A DNA stretch of 64,000 nt from Arthrobacter rhizosphaerae (GCF_023062595.1 NZ_JALLAN010000006.1:1-64000); one strand, 5' to 3'. Counted from the first letter of the stretch, positions 25,405 through 33,989 are shown. A program made the numbers and translations. The notes: a model not told the origin generated them from the letters alone.

Positions 25405-26001
25405 ATGACCGAAAACCCTGACGCGATCCGCGCCGACATAGAAGCAACCCGCGCACGGCTGGGCACCAATGTGGATGCTGTGGCAGACAAAGTCACACCG
25501 TCCAACATCGTCCACCGCCAGACGGACAAGGTAAGGGAAGCCGTTTTTGGAGTGAAGGAGAAAGTTATGGGAGCAGCCGAGAACACCGCTGACCGTATGC
25601 ACTCAGCCCAGCAAGGCACGGGCTCCGCTTTTAGCGACGCCGGCGCCGCCATCAGTGAGGCTCCGCAGCAGGTCAGGGCAAAAGCCCAGGGCAATCCGCT
25701 CGCTGCCGGACTGATCGCTTTCGGCGCCGGAATGCTCCTCTCCTCCCTGATCCCGGCAAGTGAGAAGGAACGTGAGGCCGCCCAGCAAGTCAAGACCGCC
25801 GCCGAACCCCTGGCCACCCAGCTGACGGAAACAGCAAAGGACATGGCCCAGGGACTGAAGGAACCTGCCCAGGAAGCCATGGAAAACGTCAAGGCGACTG
25901 CGGCAGAGGCCACCGAACATGTCAAAGGCGAAGGCCAGATGGCAGTGGAGGACGTCAAATACAAGGCAACAGACGCCAAGGACAACGTCCAGAACGCCTG
26001 A
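25405..26001 (+). CDS. DUF3618 family protein
   Basis: 198 residues. The N-terminal DUF3618 signature (NPDAIRADIEATRARLGTNVDAVADKVTPSN) is clear. Then come VKEKVMGAAENTADRM, a hydrophobic membrane segment (NPLAAGLIAFGAGMLLSSLIPAS) and a C-terminal Ala/Glu/Lys-rich helix of repeated TAxxAxE(H)VK pattern. It follows the holin-X gene by 18 bp and completes the operon before a strong terminator. This family trio recurs in actinobacteria; the likely role is envelope or membrane stress, but the exact function is unknown. Confidence 0.86.
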   Translation: MTENPDAIRADIEATRARLGTNVDAVADKVTPSNIVHRQTDKVREAVFGVKEKVMGAAENTADRMHSAQQGTGSAFSDAGAAISEAPQQVRAKAQGNPLAAGLIAFGAGMLLSSLIPASEKEREAAQQVKTAAEPLATQLTETAKDMAQGLKEPAQEAMENVKATAAEATEHVKGEGQMAVEDVKYKATDAKDNVQNA

Positions 26002-26018
26002 CCCTGCCGCGTCGATCA

Positions 26019-26060
26019 GGCCGGCCGCCCGCACGCGGGCCGGCCGGCCTGCCCGTTTAT
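26019..26060 (+). terminator. GC-rich terminator hairpin after DUF3618 gene
   Basis: Long inverted repeat GGCCGGCCGCCCGC / GCGGGCCGGCCGGCC (26019-26049, one bulged base, loop ACGC or similar) with a short T run at 26055-26057. Confidence 0.78.
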
Positions 26061-26122
26061 CCCTCCCTCACTCGTAGCGAAACGCCCCGGAAGGAAATCC
26101 GGCAGATTTGAGGATAATTCCC

Positions 26123-27274
26123 ATGGCCAGAAACAACTTCTCTGCGAAGAACAGCTCCAACGCAGGCACCGAGACGGCTGACAACAGCACGGCAAAGGCC
26201 CAAACAGCCCCCGCCCCGGATGATGCGAGCAAACCTGACAGCCTTCGGGACATCAGCAAACCGTCCTGGAAATACATTGCCCGGAAGTCGTTCCGGGAGT
26301 TCATGAGCGATCAATGTCAGGATCTTGCCGCAGCCCTGACATATTTCGGTGTGTTGTCGATATTCCCTGCCCTGCTGGCACTGGTGTCATTGCTCGGCGT
26401 ATTTGGCCAGGCGGAGAGAACCACCTCCGGACTGCTGGATATCGTTCAGGGTATTGCGCCAGGCGGAACGGTGGACTACATCCGGCAACCCGTGGAGGAA
26501 CTGGTCAACTCCCCCGCAGCGGGCTTCACTCTGGTCTTCGGTATCGTGACCGCACTTTGGTCCGCATCGGGTTACGTGGGTGCCTTCGGCCGGGCGATGA
26601 ACCGCATCTATGAGACTGATGAGGGCCGCGGTTTCGTCAAACTTCGCGGCACAATGCTGGGTGTCACCGTGGTGACCGTGCTTCTGGTCGCAGTGATCGC
26701 GGCCATGTTGGTTCTAAGCGGTCCCGTGGCTGAGGCCGTAGGGAGCGCCATTGGCTTGGGCGGAGCCTTCCTTACAACATGGAACATCCTGAAGTGGCCC
26801 GTGATCGTGCTCCTAGTGGTGGTTGCCATCGCCATCCTGTACTACGCCACACCCAACGTGAAGCAGCCCAAGTTCCGGTGGATGAGCATGGGCTCGTTCA
26901 TCGCCCTGGTTGTATCCTTCCTGGCCACACTGGGCTTCGCCTTCTATGTGGCCAACTTCGCCAATTACAACAAGACCTACGGAGCCCTGGGCGGCGTCAT
27001 CGTGCTGCTGCTGTGGCTCTGGATACTGAACATGTCGCTCCTCTTCGGGGCAGAGTTCGACGCCGAGATGGAACGCGGGCGGCAGCTTCAGGCAGGCATT
27101 GAGGCAGAGGAGACAATCCAGTTGCCGCCCCGTGACACCAAAAAGAGCGACAAGATGCAGGAAAAGGAAGAAGAAGACATCCGCCAGGGCCGCGAACTGC
27201 GCGAACAGCATGCCGGCCAGCCGGAAGCCGAAAGTAACGGCGGGGAAGGCAACGACAGAGCCCGTGGCAGGTAG
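26123..27274 (+). CDS. YihY/BrkB-family inner-membrane protein
   Basis: 383 residues with about six membrane helices. Family landmarks include DQCQDLAAALTYFGVLSIFPALLALVSLLG near the start, LWSASGYVGAFGRAMNRIYE and the C-terminal YGALGGVIVLLLWLWILNMSLLFGAEFDAEMER. The charged tail (DTKKSDKMQEKEEEDIRQGRELREQH) is typical. ATG 26123 is taken over TTG 26108 because GAGG lies upstream at normal distance. It lies just after the envelope-stress operon, behind its own AT-rich leader. The molecular role of the family is not settled; it is a membrane, possibly transport, protein. Confidence 0.92.
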   Translation: MARNNFSAKNSSNAGTETADNSTAKAQTAPAPDDASKPDSLRDISKPSWKYIARKSFREFMSDQCQDLAAALTYFGVLSIFPALLALVSLLGVFGQAERTTSGLLDIVQGIAPGGTVDYIRQPVEELVNSPAAGFTLVFGIVTALWSASGYVGAFGRAMNRIYETDEGRGFVKLRGTMLGVTVVTVLLVAVIAAMLVLSGPVAEAVGSAIGLGGAFLTTWNILKWPVIVLLVVVAIAILYYATPNVKQPKFRWMSMGSFIALVVSFLATLGFAFYVANFANYNKTYGALGGVIVLLLWLWILNMSLLFGAEFDAEMERGRQLQAGIEAEETIQLPPRDTKKSDKMQEKEEEDIRQGRELREQHAGQPEAESNGGEGNDRARGR

Positions 27275-27378
27275 CCGCCCCCGATAATCAGGCAGCGAGG
27301 CCCGCGCCCTAGTAATCCTGCGGCTCTTGGCGTTTACTTGGTTCCACCTTCGCGCCGATGCAATCCAGGGAGGCCGCA

Positions 27379-28230
27379 ATGCCAGGAGCCGCAGAATGGA
27401 ATGAGAACCGCATCCTTGCGGTGGGGTTCGACGGGTCCGAACAGTCCCAGCTCGCCGTCAAATGGGCAGCTGAACATGCTGCTGACCAGGACCTGAAGCT
27501 GCGGATTATCCACGCCTGGGTATGGCCTGTGTTCACCAAATCCCTGGGACCCGTCAAGGGCGTCTCCGGCAGCGGGCTGCGCCATGCCGCTGAGGCTACC
27601 CTGCAGGAGGGCGTGGACCTGGCGCACGAGGTATCGGGCGAACTGGAGGTTGAAGGCGTCTTCGAGGCCGGCCTCCCGGGCCAGGTGCTCAGGGACGCCA
27701 CCAAGGACGCCCGTCTTCTGGTTGTGGGGCATCGGGGAATAGGCGGGATCGTTGGCCAACTGGCAGGTTCCGTCTGCCTGGACCTCGCCGGGCATTCACC
27801 GTGCCCGCTTCTGGTTGTCCGGTATCCCCATCGCGGAGGGGAGCCGGTTGCGGCAGCGCTCAGCACCGCGCCCAACAGCGAAGCGGTAATCGTCGACGCC
27901 ATCAGAATGGCGCGGGCGCTGAACACCTCACTGGAACTGGTCCACGTCGAGGTGGAAAACGGGCGCCATCACGAAGCCCACGGCAGGCACTCCCCTCTGC
28001 ACGGACAGGCGTTGGTGGACCATGCCGTCGAGACCGCCCGTGAGCTGGCACCGGATGTGACTGTGTCTGGTGTCCTCCGGCAAGGGCACCCCATCTCGCG
28101 GGAACTTGCAGCCGCGTCAGCGAACGCGGACCTTCTCGTCCTGGGAGCCCACCGTCAGGAGGGTGGCCCGGGCCGCACAGTTTCGGCCCTCCTCCCGAGG
28201 GCACTGTGCAATGTGATGATTTCCCGGTGA
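27379..28230 (+). CDS. Tandem universal stress protein
   Basis: 283 residues with two UspA domains (about 8-145 and 150-283). Domain 1 has ILAVGFDGSEQSQLAVKWAAEHA and the ATP-loop-like VVGHRGIGGIVGQLAGSVCLDLAGHSPCPLLVV; domain 2 ends LLVLGAHRQEGGPGRTVSALLPRALCNVMIS. ATG 27379 behind GGGAGG is the start. It ends 3 bp before the convergent methyltransferase. Probably a nucleotide-binding stress regulator; it fits the surrounding stress genes. Confidence 0.92.
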   Translation: MPGAAEWNENRILAVGFDGSEQSQLAVKWAAEHAADQDLKLRIIHAWVWPVFTKSLGPVKGVSGSGLRHAAEATLQEGVDLAHEVSGELEVEGVFEAGLPGQVLRDATKDARLLVVGHRGIGGIVGQLAGSVCLDLAGHSPCPLLVVRYPHRGGEPVAAALSTAPNSEAVIVDAIRMARALNTSLELVHVEVENGRHHEAHGRHSPLHGQALVDHAVETARELAPDVTVSGVLRQGHPISRELAAASANADLLVLGAHRQEGGPGRTVSALLPRALCNVMISR

Positions 28231-28233
28231 TGA

Positions 28234-28911
28234 CTACCTGACCAGCGCGAGGGCAAAGCCGTCCCAGCCCTTTGATCCCACAGTCTGGATCACAGTCGCG
28301 TCCACCCTGGGGTCTTCCCCCATGATGTGGAGCGCATCGAGGATGCCCGGGGCGTTGACGTTGTCCAGTTCCGGCTCCAGAACAGCGCCCTCCCACACCA
28401 CGTTGTCCATCACGATGGTGGTTCCTGGCCGGCCGAGGCGGATAGCCCAGTCAAGGTAGTGCGGATCGTTTTCCTTGTCCGCATCGATGAAGACAAAATC
28501 AAAGGGTTCCCGCGATTCAGACTCCAACACGGGCAGGGTTTCCAGCGCGGCACCAACCCGGATCTCCACTTTGTGTCCGACGCCAGCCGCGTCCACGTTT
28601 GCCCGGGCTACCTTGGCATGCCGTGGAAGATATTCACACGTGACCAGCCGCCCGTCGTCGGGCAGTCCCTGGGCCATCCAGATGGTGCTGAAACCGGCAA
28701 GGGTGCCGATCTCCAGCACATTGCGGGAACCGGACAGCTGCACGAGCAACTTCAACAGCTTCCCTGCGTTTGGCGCCACCTCAATGCCGGGCATGCCTGC
28801 CGCGGCCGCAGACGTCACCGCCCGCTGAAGTCCAGGATCAGGATGGACGACGACGTCGGTCAGGAAATCTTCCACTGCGGTCCAGTTTGACTCGGCTTTG
28901 TGCTCGATCAT
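28234..28911 (-). CDS. SAM-dependent O-methyltransferase (COMT/CCoAOMT type)
   Basis: 225 residues. The SAM loop VLEIGTLAGFSTIWMAQGLPDDGRLVTCEY and the metal/catalytic FDFVFIDADKENDPHYLDWAIRLGRPGTTIVMDNVVWEG are characteristic of bacterial catechol-type O-methyltransferases. ATG 28911 is chosen; the frame is open further upstream but with no family match. A stand-alone gene; the natural phenolic or other substrate cannot be predicted. Confidence 0.88.
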   Translation of the reverse strand: MIEHKAESNWTAVEDFLTDVVVHPDPGLQRAVTSAAAAGMPGIEVAPNAGKLLKLLVQLSGSRNVLEIGTLAGFSTIWMAQGLPDDGRLVTCEYLPRHAKVARANVDAAGVGHKVEIRVGAALETLPVLESESREPFDFVFIDADKENDPHYLDWAIRLGRPGTTIVMDNVVWEGAVLEPELDNVNAPGILDALHIMGEDPRVDATVIQTVGSKGWDGFALALVR

Positions 28912-28972
28912 CCGCCCAGTCTGGCAGTTCACAGGGACGCGCGGAAGCGCCAACGTGCCGGAAGGACCAAAT

Positions 28973-29323
28973 TTATCGGCTTTCGCTGATGGCCTTTTCC
29001 AGCCGCTCAACCTTTCCGGACAATTCCCCGGAGTAGCCAGGCCTGATGTCCGCTTTGATGACTAGAGACACGCGGCTGCCGAAACGTCCCACGGCTTCGG
29101 TAGCCTCCTTCACAACAGCAAAAACCTCATCCCATTCGCCCTCGATGGTGGTGAACATCGAGTCTGTCTGATGCGGAAGTCCCGATTCCCGGACGATTTT
29201 CACTGCGGCGGCAACGGCGTCGTGAACGGAACCGTCAGCGGCATTGGTTGGGGAAGTAGCAGCGGAAGCGGGGTTCCTTCCTGCGGGCGTGCCTGAAGGG
29301 GCTACAGAGAATGCAAGCAACAT
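28973..29323 (-). CDS. MTH1187/YkoF-type thiamine-binding protein
   Basis: 116 residues of the small MTH1187 (DUF77) family, which binds thiamine-like ligands as tetramers. Recognised by LLAFSVAPSG at the start, VHDAVAAAVKIVRESGLPHQTDSMFTTIEGEWDEVF in the middle and VSLVIKADIRPGYSGELSGKVERLEKAI at the end. An insert of about 20 small residues (PAGRNPASAATSPTNAADGS) sits after the first strand, where the usual protein goes directly into the helix. No thi genes adjoin. Confidence 0.85.
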   Translation of the reverse strand: MLLAFSVAPSGTPAGRNPASAATSPTNAADGSVHDAVAAAVKIVRESGLPHQTDSMFTTIEGEWDEVFAVVKEATEAVGRFGSRVSLVIKADIRPGYSGELSGKVERLEKAISESR

Positions 29324-29392
29324 GCGTCCAGTGTTTCATGCCCCCTGCGTCATATAGGCTGCCTACCAATCAGTAACCCATAACCTTGAAAA

Positions 29393-30013
29393 ATGAACGT
29401 GGCAGTAGAGCGAAAGCCCCTCCGTGCTGATGCTGCACGCAATGTAGACAAAATCATCAGTGCCGCGAGGCAGTGTTTCCGCGAGTATGGTCCTGAAGTT
29501 CCCCTTCAAACCATCGCAGAAACGGCCGGGGTCGGACCAGCAACGCTTTTCCGGAACTTTGCCGACAAGGAACAGCTGGTGCTGGCCGCGCTCAACCGCC
29601 AGCTCCGCCTTCATGTCGATCCCGTCATCGACGATGCCCTCTCCGGACACGATGCAGCTGCAGGCCTCTTCAGTGTCATCGATGCCCTTATGACCGCAGC
29701 CAGCGAGGACGCCAATCTCCTCGGTGCTGTGGCCGGACGGAGGCAGCTGCTCACAGGCATCACCGGCGGGCTCATCGAGTCTGTGGGAGTCCTGCTGGGC
29801 CGGGGACAGGGTCAAGGAACACTCCGTGAGGACATTTCCCTGACGGACCTCTTCAGACTGCTGGCCATGCTGATCGGCGTGGTGGATACCATGGAGCCCG
29901 GCTCTGACGCCTGGCGCCGTCCGGTTGCCCTGATCGAGGACGCCATCCGTACCGAGCGTCCCCGCCGTCCTCTGCCTGCCCAGTCACCCCTGCCGGGCTT
30001 GCAGCTGGCCTGA
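29393..30013 (+). CDS. TetR-family regulator
   Basis: 206 residues. N-terminal HTH: KIISAARQCFREYGPEVPLQTIAETAGVGPATLFRNFADKEQLVLAAL. The C-terminal ligand domain is divergent. It is separated by 69 bp from the divergently read thiamine-binding gene, a possible target. It ends 17 bp from the convergent small gene at 30031. Confidence 0.9.
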   Translation: MNVAVERKPLRADAARNVDKIISAARQCFREYGPEVPLQTIAETAGVGPATLFRNFADKEQLVLAALNRQLRLHVDPVIDDALSGHDAAAGLFSVIDALMTAASEDANLLGAVAGRRQLLTGITGGLIESVGVLLGRGQGQGTLREDISLTDLFRLLAMLIGVVDTMEPGSDAWRRPVALIEDAIRTERPRRPLPAQSPLPGLQLA

Positions 30014-30030
30014 CCTACGCGGGTCCAGGT

Positions 30031-30354
30031 TTACTCCGAGTCCCCGGGCTCATTCTCCGAAGTTTCGCCGTCGTCGTGTGAGCGTCCGGCATCCTCAGAC
30101 TCCCTGCTGTAGGAAGCCCGTCCACCCTGCGAATCGAGCTCGTCCAGGCGCTCGTTGAGGGCATGGCTCAGGATGTCACGCTGAAGGGGCGGCAGGGCTA
30201 TGGCTCCGTGAATGTAGGCCTCGACTTCAAACTGGCCTGCAACCCCTCCAATGCTGAAATACCTCAGCCACAGTTCTTCGATTCGCAGGTCCGCATCCCT
30301 CAGCGTCTCTTCGAACCGAAGCCTTTGCTCATCCTCGTCTTTGCCCAGGGCCAA
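30031..30354 (-). CDS. Small acidic protein downstream of GAF-ANTAR gene
   Basis: 107 residues, no family recognised. A helical N-terminal part (EDEQRLRFEETLRDADLRIEELWLRYFSIGG) with a well-defined core (EVEAYIHGAIALPPLQRDILSHALNERLDEL) is followed by a disordered acidic tail (SESEDAGRS...NEPGDSE). It starts at TTG 30354 behind GGGGG, 13 bp after the GAF-ANTAR stop, so it is probably co-transcribed with it and may work with the sensor. Confidence 0.7.
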   Translation of the reverse strand: MALGKDEDEQRLRFEETLRDADLRIEELWLRYFSIGGVAGQFEVEAYIHGAIALPPLQRDILSHALNERLDELDSQGGRASYSRESEDAGRSHDDGETSENEPGDSE

Positions 30355-30367
30355 AGCGTACCCCCGA

Positions 30368-31150
30368 TCAGATGCCGGCTATCCGGGTGGAAGAAAGCAA
30401 TTCCGCTGAAATCTCACGTAAAGGCTTCCGGTCCCGCCGCGATTCTGTCAGGAGCTGCTGCATGGCTGAGGCCTCGTCAATCCCGTACCTCGCCATCAGG
30501 ACCCCTCTTGCCGCCGCAATCATTTCACGCCCCGCCAGGGCATCCTGCAGCATCTCGCTCAGGGTCTGAGCGCTCTCGCGGGCCTGGACGTTAATGATGA
30601 AGATGGAGGCCTGTGCCGCGAAGAGCTCCATCAGCTCCACAGTGGATGCGTTGAAGGTTCCGGCCTCGCGGGCGTATACCTTGACAGCGCCAAGGACCGA
30701 ATCGCCCGCGAGCAGCGGCGCGCTTACAGCAGATCCCAGCCCAAGCTTGCCAGCGTCTTCCAGCCACTCCGGCCAACGGTTATCCGTCCGGACGTCCTCA
30801 ACCAAAACCGGCTTCCCGGTTGCCCAAGCCTGCAAGCATGGGCCCTCTTCCAAGATGTACTGGGAGTTGTCGGCTGCCTCCACCAGGGGATCGGACGCCG
30901 CAGCCGTCCGCTTCCTTCCTGCGGCATCGACCAGGGTTACGCCGGCACCCACAGCACCCGGGATGGCAGCCTGGGCTGCAGCCGTGATGAGTTCGAGGGC
31001 ACGGGAAACGGTCTCCTCGGTGAGGAGAAGCTCGTTTGCCCTTGCGAAAACGGCTGCAAGCTCGTCGGCAAGCGGAAGGCCTACCACCATGACTGCCCCG
31101 ATTGCACCAACCCCGCCGCCTTCCATCTCTCCCAAGCCCACTTCCAGCAT
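30368..31150 (-). CDS. GAF-ANTAR RNA-binding regulator, copy 1
   Basis: About 260 residues. A GAF sensor domain (about 25-180; TLVDAAGRKRTAAASDP, LEEGPCLQAWATGKPVLVEDVRTDNRWPEW) is followed by a C-terminal ANTAR three-helix domain (about 195-250; LQDALAGREMIAAARGVLMARYGIDEASAMQQLLTESRRDRKPLREISAEL). ANTAR proteins bind paired RNA hairpins to prevent transcription termination. ATG 31150 is a likely start; the frame is open to TTG 31198. Located next to a second GAF-ANTAR gene, so they may heterodimerise or act in series. Confidence 0.88.
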   Translation of the reverse strand: MLEVGLGEMEGGGVGAIGAVMVVGLPLADELAAVFARANELLLTEETVSRALELITAAAQAAIPGAVGAGVTLVDAAGRKRTAAASDPLVEAADNSQYILEEGPCLQAWATGKPVLVEDVRTDNRWPEWLEDAGKLGLGSAVSAPLLAGDSVLGAVKVYAREAGTFNASTVELMELFAAQASIFIINVQARESAQTLSEMLQDALAGREMIAAARGVLMARYGIDEASAMQQLLTESRRDRKPLREISAELLSSTRIAGI

Positions 31151-31224
31151 ATCCCCGTACCGGAGGTGGAGCGCCGGATTATGGCGCCTGGTTTGCAAGG
31201 CCTGCCATAGGTCTCCGGCAGCCG

Positions 31225-31956
31225 TCAGATATCAAAGTGCGTACTGTTCTCGGCCGAGAGGGAGCTGTCGTAGTTCCGCAGGATCTCCTCAGCAACAACC
31301 CGGAGCTTGACGTTCCTGTTGTTGGAAACCCTGGTCAGGATTGATATTGCCTCAGCCTGCGTGCACCGGCTTTGGCCCATAACGATTCCGGACGCCAGAT
31401 TGATGCTGGTCCGGGACTTCATGGCCGCAAGGACATCATCCCTGAGTTCCTGAGAGGCACCTATCCTGACGGCCAGCCTGAGCGCCTTACCCCCCTGACA
31501 GGCGAAGGTCTGGCAATGGCGGATGATTTCCTCAGTAAAGGCGTCAGCTTCCGGAGCGAAGAAGCTTAGAGAAGCCGTGGCTCCATGCTCCAGTGCCAAC
31601 GGAACCCCAAGGATACTCAGCTGGCCGCGGTCGGCCACCAGTTGGTTGTAACGGCCCCACCGGGTGTCGGTCCTGGTGTCCCGCACCACCACGACAGCAG
31701 ACTCCCGCACAGCCTGGAGGCACGGCCCGTCCCCGAAGGCCTGCTGGATCTCGTCCAGTTGACGCGCCTCGGGACAGCTGCCGGCCACAGTCACGGACTT
31801 ACGCTGGCGGGTCAGAGCTACTGCACAGGTGACCGGCAATCCTGCTGCTTCCGTGATGGAAGCAGCAGAAAGCACAGACATCTCCTGCAGGAAAGCGCCG
31901 ACGTCGTTGCTGTCCAGGACGAGGTCCTGTAATCGCTGGAAAAAAATCTGATCCAC
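31225..31956 (-). CDS. GAF-ANTAR RNA-binding regulator, copy 2
   Basis: About 243 residues. GAF domain (CAVALTRQRKSVTVAGSCPEARQLDEIQQAFGDGPCLQAVRESAVVVVRDTRTDTRWGRY) and ANTAR domain (RDDVLAAMKSRTSINLASGIVMGQSRCTQAEAISILTRVSNNRNVKLRVVAEEIL). GTG 31956 is chosen because AAGGGGG lies 6 bp upstream; an ATG further out (32028) gives an unlikely N-terminus. The two ANTAR genes share the GPCLQA-V-DTRTD-RW pattern, so they are paralogues. The signal sensed is unknown. Confidence 0.86.
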   Translation of the reverse strand: MDQIFFQRLQDLVLDSNDVGAFLQEMSVLSAASITEAAGLPVTCAVALTRQRKSVTVAGSCPEARQLDEIQQAFGDGPCLQAVRESAVVVVRDTRTDTRWGRYNQLVADRGQLSILGVPLALEHGATASLSFFAPEADAFTEEIIRHCQTFACQGGKALRLAVRIGASQELRDDVLAAMKSRTSINLASGIVMGQSRCTQAEAISILTRVSNNRNVKLRVVAEEILRNYDSSLSAENSTHFDI

Positions 31957-32006
31957 TTCAACCCCCTTATGGCATGGATCCAAAGTCAGAAAAAGAAACA
32001 TCCTGT

Positions 32007-32022
32007 TGTGGGCAGGCCCACA
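32007..32022. promoter_or_regulatory. Palindrome TGTGGGC-AG-GCCCACA upstream of GAF-ANTAR copy 2
   Basis: Perfect 7-bp arms in the 246-bp gap between the GAF-ANTAR gene and the divergent small gene at 32203. It could be an operator or RNA hairpin with a tiny loop; the regulator is unknown. The rest of the gap holds no recognised gene. Confidence 0.4.
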
Positions 32023-32202
32023 TTTCAATAGACTTTTTGTGGGTTACGCAGTCAGCCCCAGAACTTTGGTATTGGAGCTAGTAATGTCCGTGCAACTGCA
32101 ACGCCATCTCCAGCCCGACTGCTTCCGTTCGGAATTTCCACGTTTGGCAGCCCGGCGACTCAGTGTCCCACCCTCTCCGCGACGGCTCCCGGCGGCGACA
32201 TC

Positions 32203-32427
32203 ATGAACCGCCCCCAGCTGGTCCACTACATCAATGACTCCCGGGATCCCGGGGTGGTCCTCTCCGAGGCTACGGTAAGAGAACTCGAGCAGCTGGTCGA
32301 CGCCCTGTACCGGAACCTGGACACACCCGAACCCGAGTTCGGCGCCCAAGTCTGGTATGAGCTCGCTTCCGAAGAGCTGGAACGCCGGAAGGTTCGGAAG
32401 TTTCCCGACGCCTATGGTGCCGCCTGA
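32203..32427 (+). CDS. Small conserved-looking protein
   Basis: 74 residues, not assigned to a family. Predicted helical, acidic: LSEATVRELEQLVDALYRNLDTPEPEFGAQVWYELASEELERRK. ATG 32203 lacks a strong ribosome site. Divergent from the GAF-ANTAR pair. Compact composition with few rare features supports a real gene, moderately. Confidence 0.6.
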   Translation: MNRPQLVHYINDSRDPGVVLSEATVRELEQLVDALYRNLDTPEPEFGAQVWYELASEELERRKVRKFPDAYGAA

Positions 32428-32498
32428 GACAAGACTCCCTGACCCGGGATCACCCAGACCGTGATCGCCTGAATCCAGGGGCGCAACGGGCAATCCTG

Positions 32499-32738
32499 TC
32501 ATTCGGAGGGTCCGTCTTGCGCCCCGGCAGGTTTGTCCTGGGCTTCTTTGTCTTGGGCTTCTTTGTCCTGGGCTTCCTTCAGGTGCTGCTGCAGCTTCTC
32601 TTCGGATTCCCGACGACGGCGGGAAACGTCCTGTAATTCACGGTTGGACTCGGATCCCGTGGAGGGCGGAGAAACCCGCGGCTGCGAGCGCGTGTCGTCG
32701 TCGTCCCGCGGTTCAGCAGGGACGTTTTCTTCAGTCAT
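32499..32738 (-). CDS. Small charged protein with KEAQD repeats
   Basis: 79 residues, highly hydrophilic and probably disordered: an acidic N-terminus (EPRDDDDTRSQ), a basic SRRRRESEEKLQQHLKE stretch and then three exact KEAQD pentads (residues 54-68). No known domain. ATG 32738 is the likely start; the frame open upstream overlaps the AzlD gene on the same strand and is not real coding. Confidence 0.55.
   Translation of the reverse strand: MTEENVPAEPRDDDDTRSQPRVSPPSTGSESNRELQDVSRRRRESEEKLQQHLKEAQDKEAQDKEAQDKPAGAQDGPSE
32535..32579 (-). repeat. Three 15-bp units encoding KEAQD
   Basis: Near-identical 15-bp DNA units with the reading TCTTTGTC(C/T)TGGGCT. They cause the tandem pentads in the small charged protein. 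Confidence 0.9.
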
Positions 32739-32872
32739 TCTCGAATACTGGCATATTTCCAGTTCCGCGGGATAGGGCCTTAGGCCCGTAGAAAACAGCG
32801 GTCTCCTTCCGACGTGCCTTCGCCGGGGCCTCGGCGGGGGCGGAAACAGCCCAGGGTCCTTGGGATCCGGAG

Positions 32873-33184
32873 TCAGTTCCAGCCCATCAGCCTTAATCCT
32901 GCGGCTGCCCCGGCGCCGGCAAGGACCACTACGAGGAACGGCGCCCTGAGCCAGAGCGCTATTGCCGCGGCGGCGAGCGCGCCGACGCGGGCGTCCAGGG
33001 TCACCGACTGACCTGATGCCACCGTGTTTACGATGGTCAGGGAGGCCAGAAGGCCGATGGTCATTGTGCCGGCGATCCTCGACATCCGCGGGTTCTTGAG
33101 CAGGCTTGCCGGGACAAAGTACCCTGCGAGTTTCCACAGGTATCCCAGGAGGCAGGCGACCAGAAGCCAGATCCACAGGCTCAT
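32873..33184 (-). CDS. azlD: AzlD-type branched-chain amino acid exporter small subunit
   Basis: 103 residues, three or four hydrophobic helices, with the family opening MSLWIWLLVACLLGYLWKLAGYFVP and the segment RIAGTMTIGLLASLTIVNTVASG. AzlD works with AzlC to export branched-chain amino acids or analogues. Its start overlaps the AzlC stop by 4 bp. Confidence 0.88.
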   Translation of the reverse strand: MSLWIWLLVACLLGYLWKLAGYFVPASLLKNPRMSRIAGTMTIGLLASLTIVNTVASGQSVTLDARVGALAAAAIALWLRAPFLVVVLAGAGAAAGLRLMGWN

Positions 33185-33972
33185 CGCATACCTTCTTCCG
33201 GAGCAGCCTGGTGCCGTGGTGCAGTGGCCTCGTGCCGGGGGTGACTGTGAATGTGGTGATGATGGCGTTCGGCATAGGGATCGACGTCCGGCTCCATGCC
33301 CTCATCGCTGCGACCATGGCTGAACCAGCCAATCGCTGCTGCCACCACTGCTGCAATCAGAATCGGCACCCCTGACGGCACCAACGGAACTGTGAGCACG
33401 GTGGCGAGAGCGCAGACAGCAGCGATGGCAACCGGCTCCCGGCCCTTGAGCCGGGGCCACAGCAGACCCAGGAAAGCCGCCACGGCAGCGCCGTCGAGAC
33501 CCCACTGCTTCGGGTCACCAAGGGCGCTCCCGGCGAGGGCGCCTACCGCGGTAAAGATGTTCCAGAGGACGTAGATGCCAATCCCGGCCGTCCAGAATCC
33601 ACGCTGCTGCTCGCCAGGATCAGTCTGGCCGGTACTGGTGGCTGTGGATTCATCAATAGTGATGTGCGCTGCTACATACTTCCGCCATCCACTGGGGCGG
33701 AGCAAGGCGTTGAGCTGCATCCCATAGATGCCGTTTCGCATGCCCAACAGGGTTGCGGCACTCATGGCGGCAATTCCGGTTCCGCCGCCGGCAACAACAC
33801 CGATGAATGCGAACTGCGAGCCGCCGCTGAACAACAGCAGGCTCAGTGCCATGGTCTGGAAAAAGTCCAAACCGGAAGACACCGACAACGCACCAAAGGA
33901 GATCCCGTAAAGGCCTGTGGCAATGCTGATGGAAATGCCCACCCGCACAGCGGGGGACTTGAGGAGGGTCAT
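33181..33972 (-). CDS. azlC: AzlC-type branched-chain amino acid exporter large subunit
   Basis: 263 residues. The family core is present: RVGISISIATGLYGISFGALSVSSGLDFFQTMALSLLLFSGGSQFAFIGVV, with later LGMRNGIYGMQLNALLRPSGWRKYVAAHITIDESTA. ATG 33972 is the start; the open frame extending upstream to 34089 lies inside the preceding gene. C-terminal His/Asp-rich tail (DPYAERHHHHIHSHPRHE) is unusual and might bind metal. Operon: GDPD - AzlC - AzlD. Confidence 0.9.
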   Translation of the reverse strand: MTLLKSPAVRVGISISIATGLYGISFGALSVSSGLDFFQTMALSLLLFSGGSQFAFIGVVAGGGTGIAAMSAATLLGMRNGIYGMQLNALLRPSGWRKYVAAHITIDESTATSTGQTDPGEQQRGFWTAGIGIYVLWNIFTAVGALAGSALGDPKQWGLDGAAVAAFLGLLWPRLKGREPVAIAAVCALATVLTVPLVPSGVPILIAAVVAAAIGWFSHGRSDEGMEPDVDPYAERHHHHIHSHPRHEATAPRHQAAPEEGMR

Positions 33973-33989
33973 GCTGTGAATATCCGTTC

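Noticed and set aside
32739-33356. 285-codon reverse frame covering the small charged protein and extending to 33356
   Set aside because: The extension lies over AzlD and AzlC in another frame and has no domain; only the 3' 79 codons are plausible.
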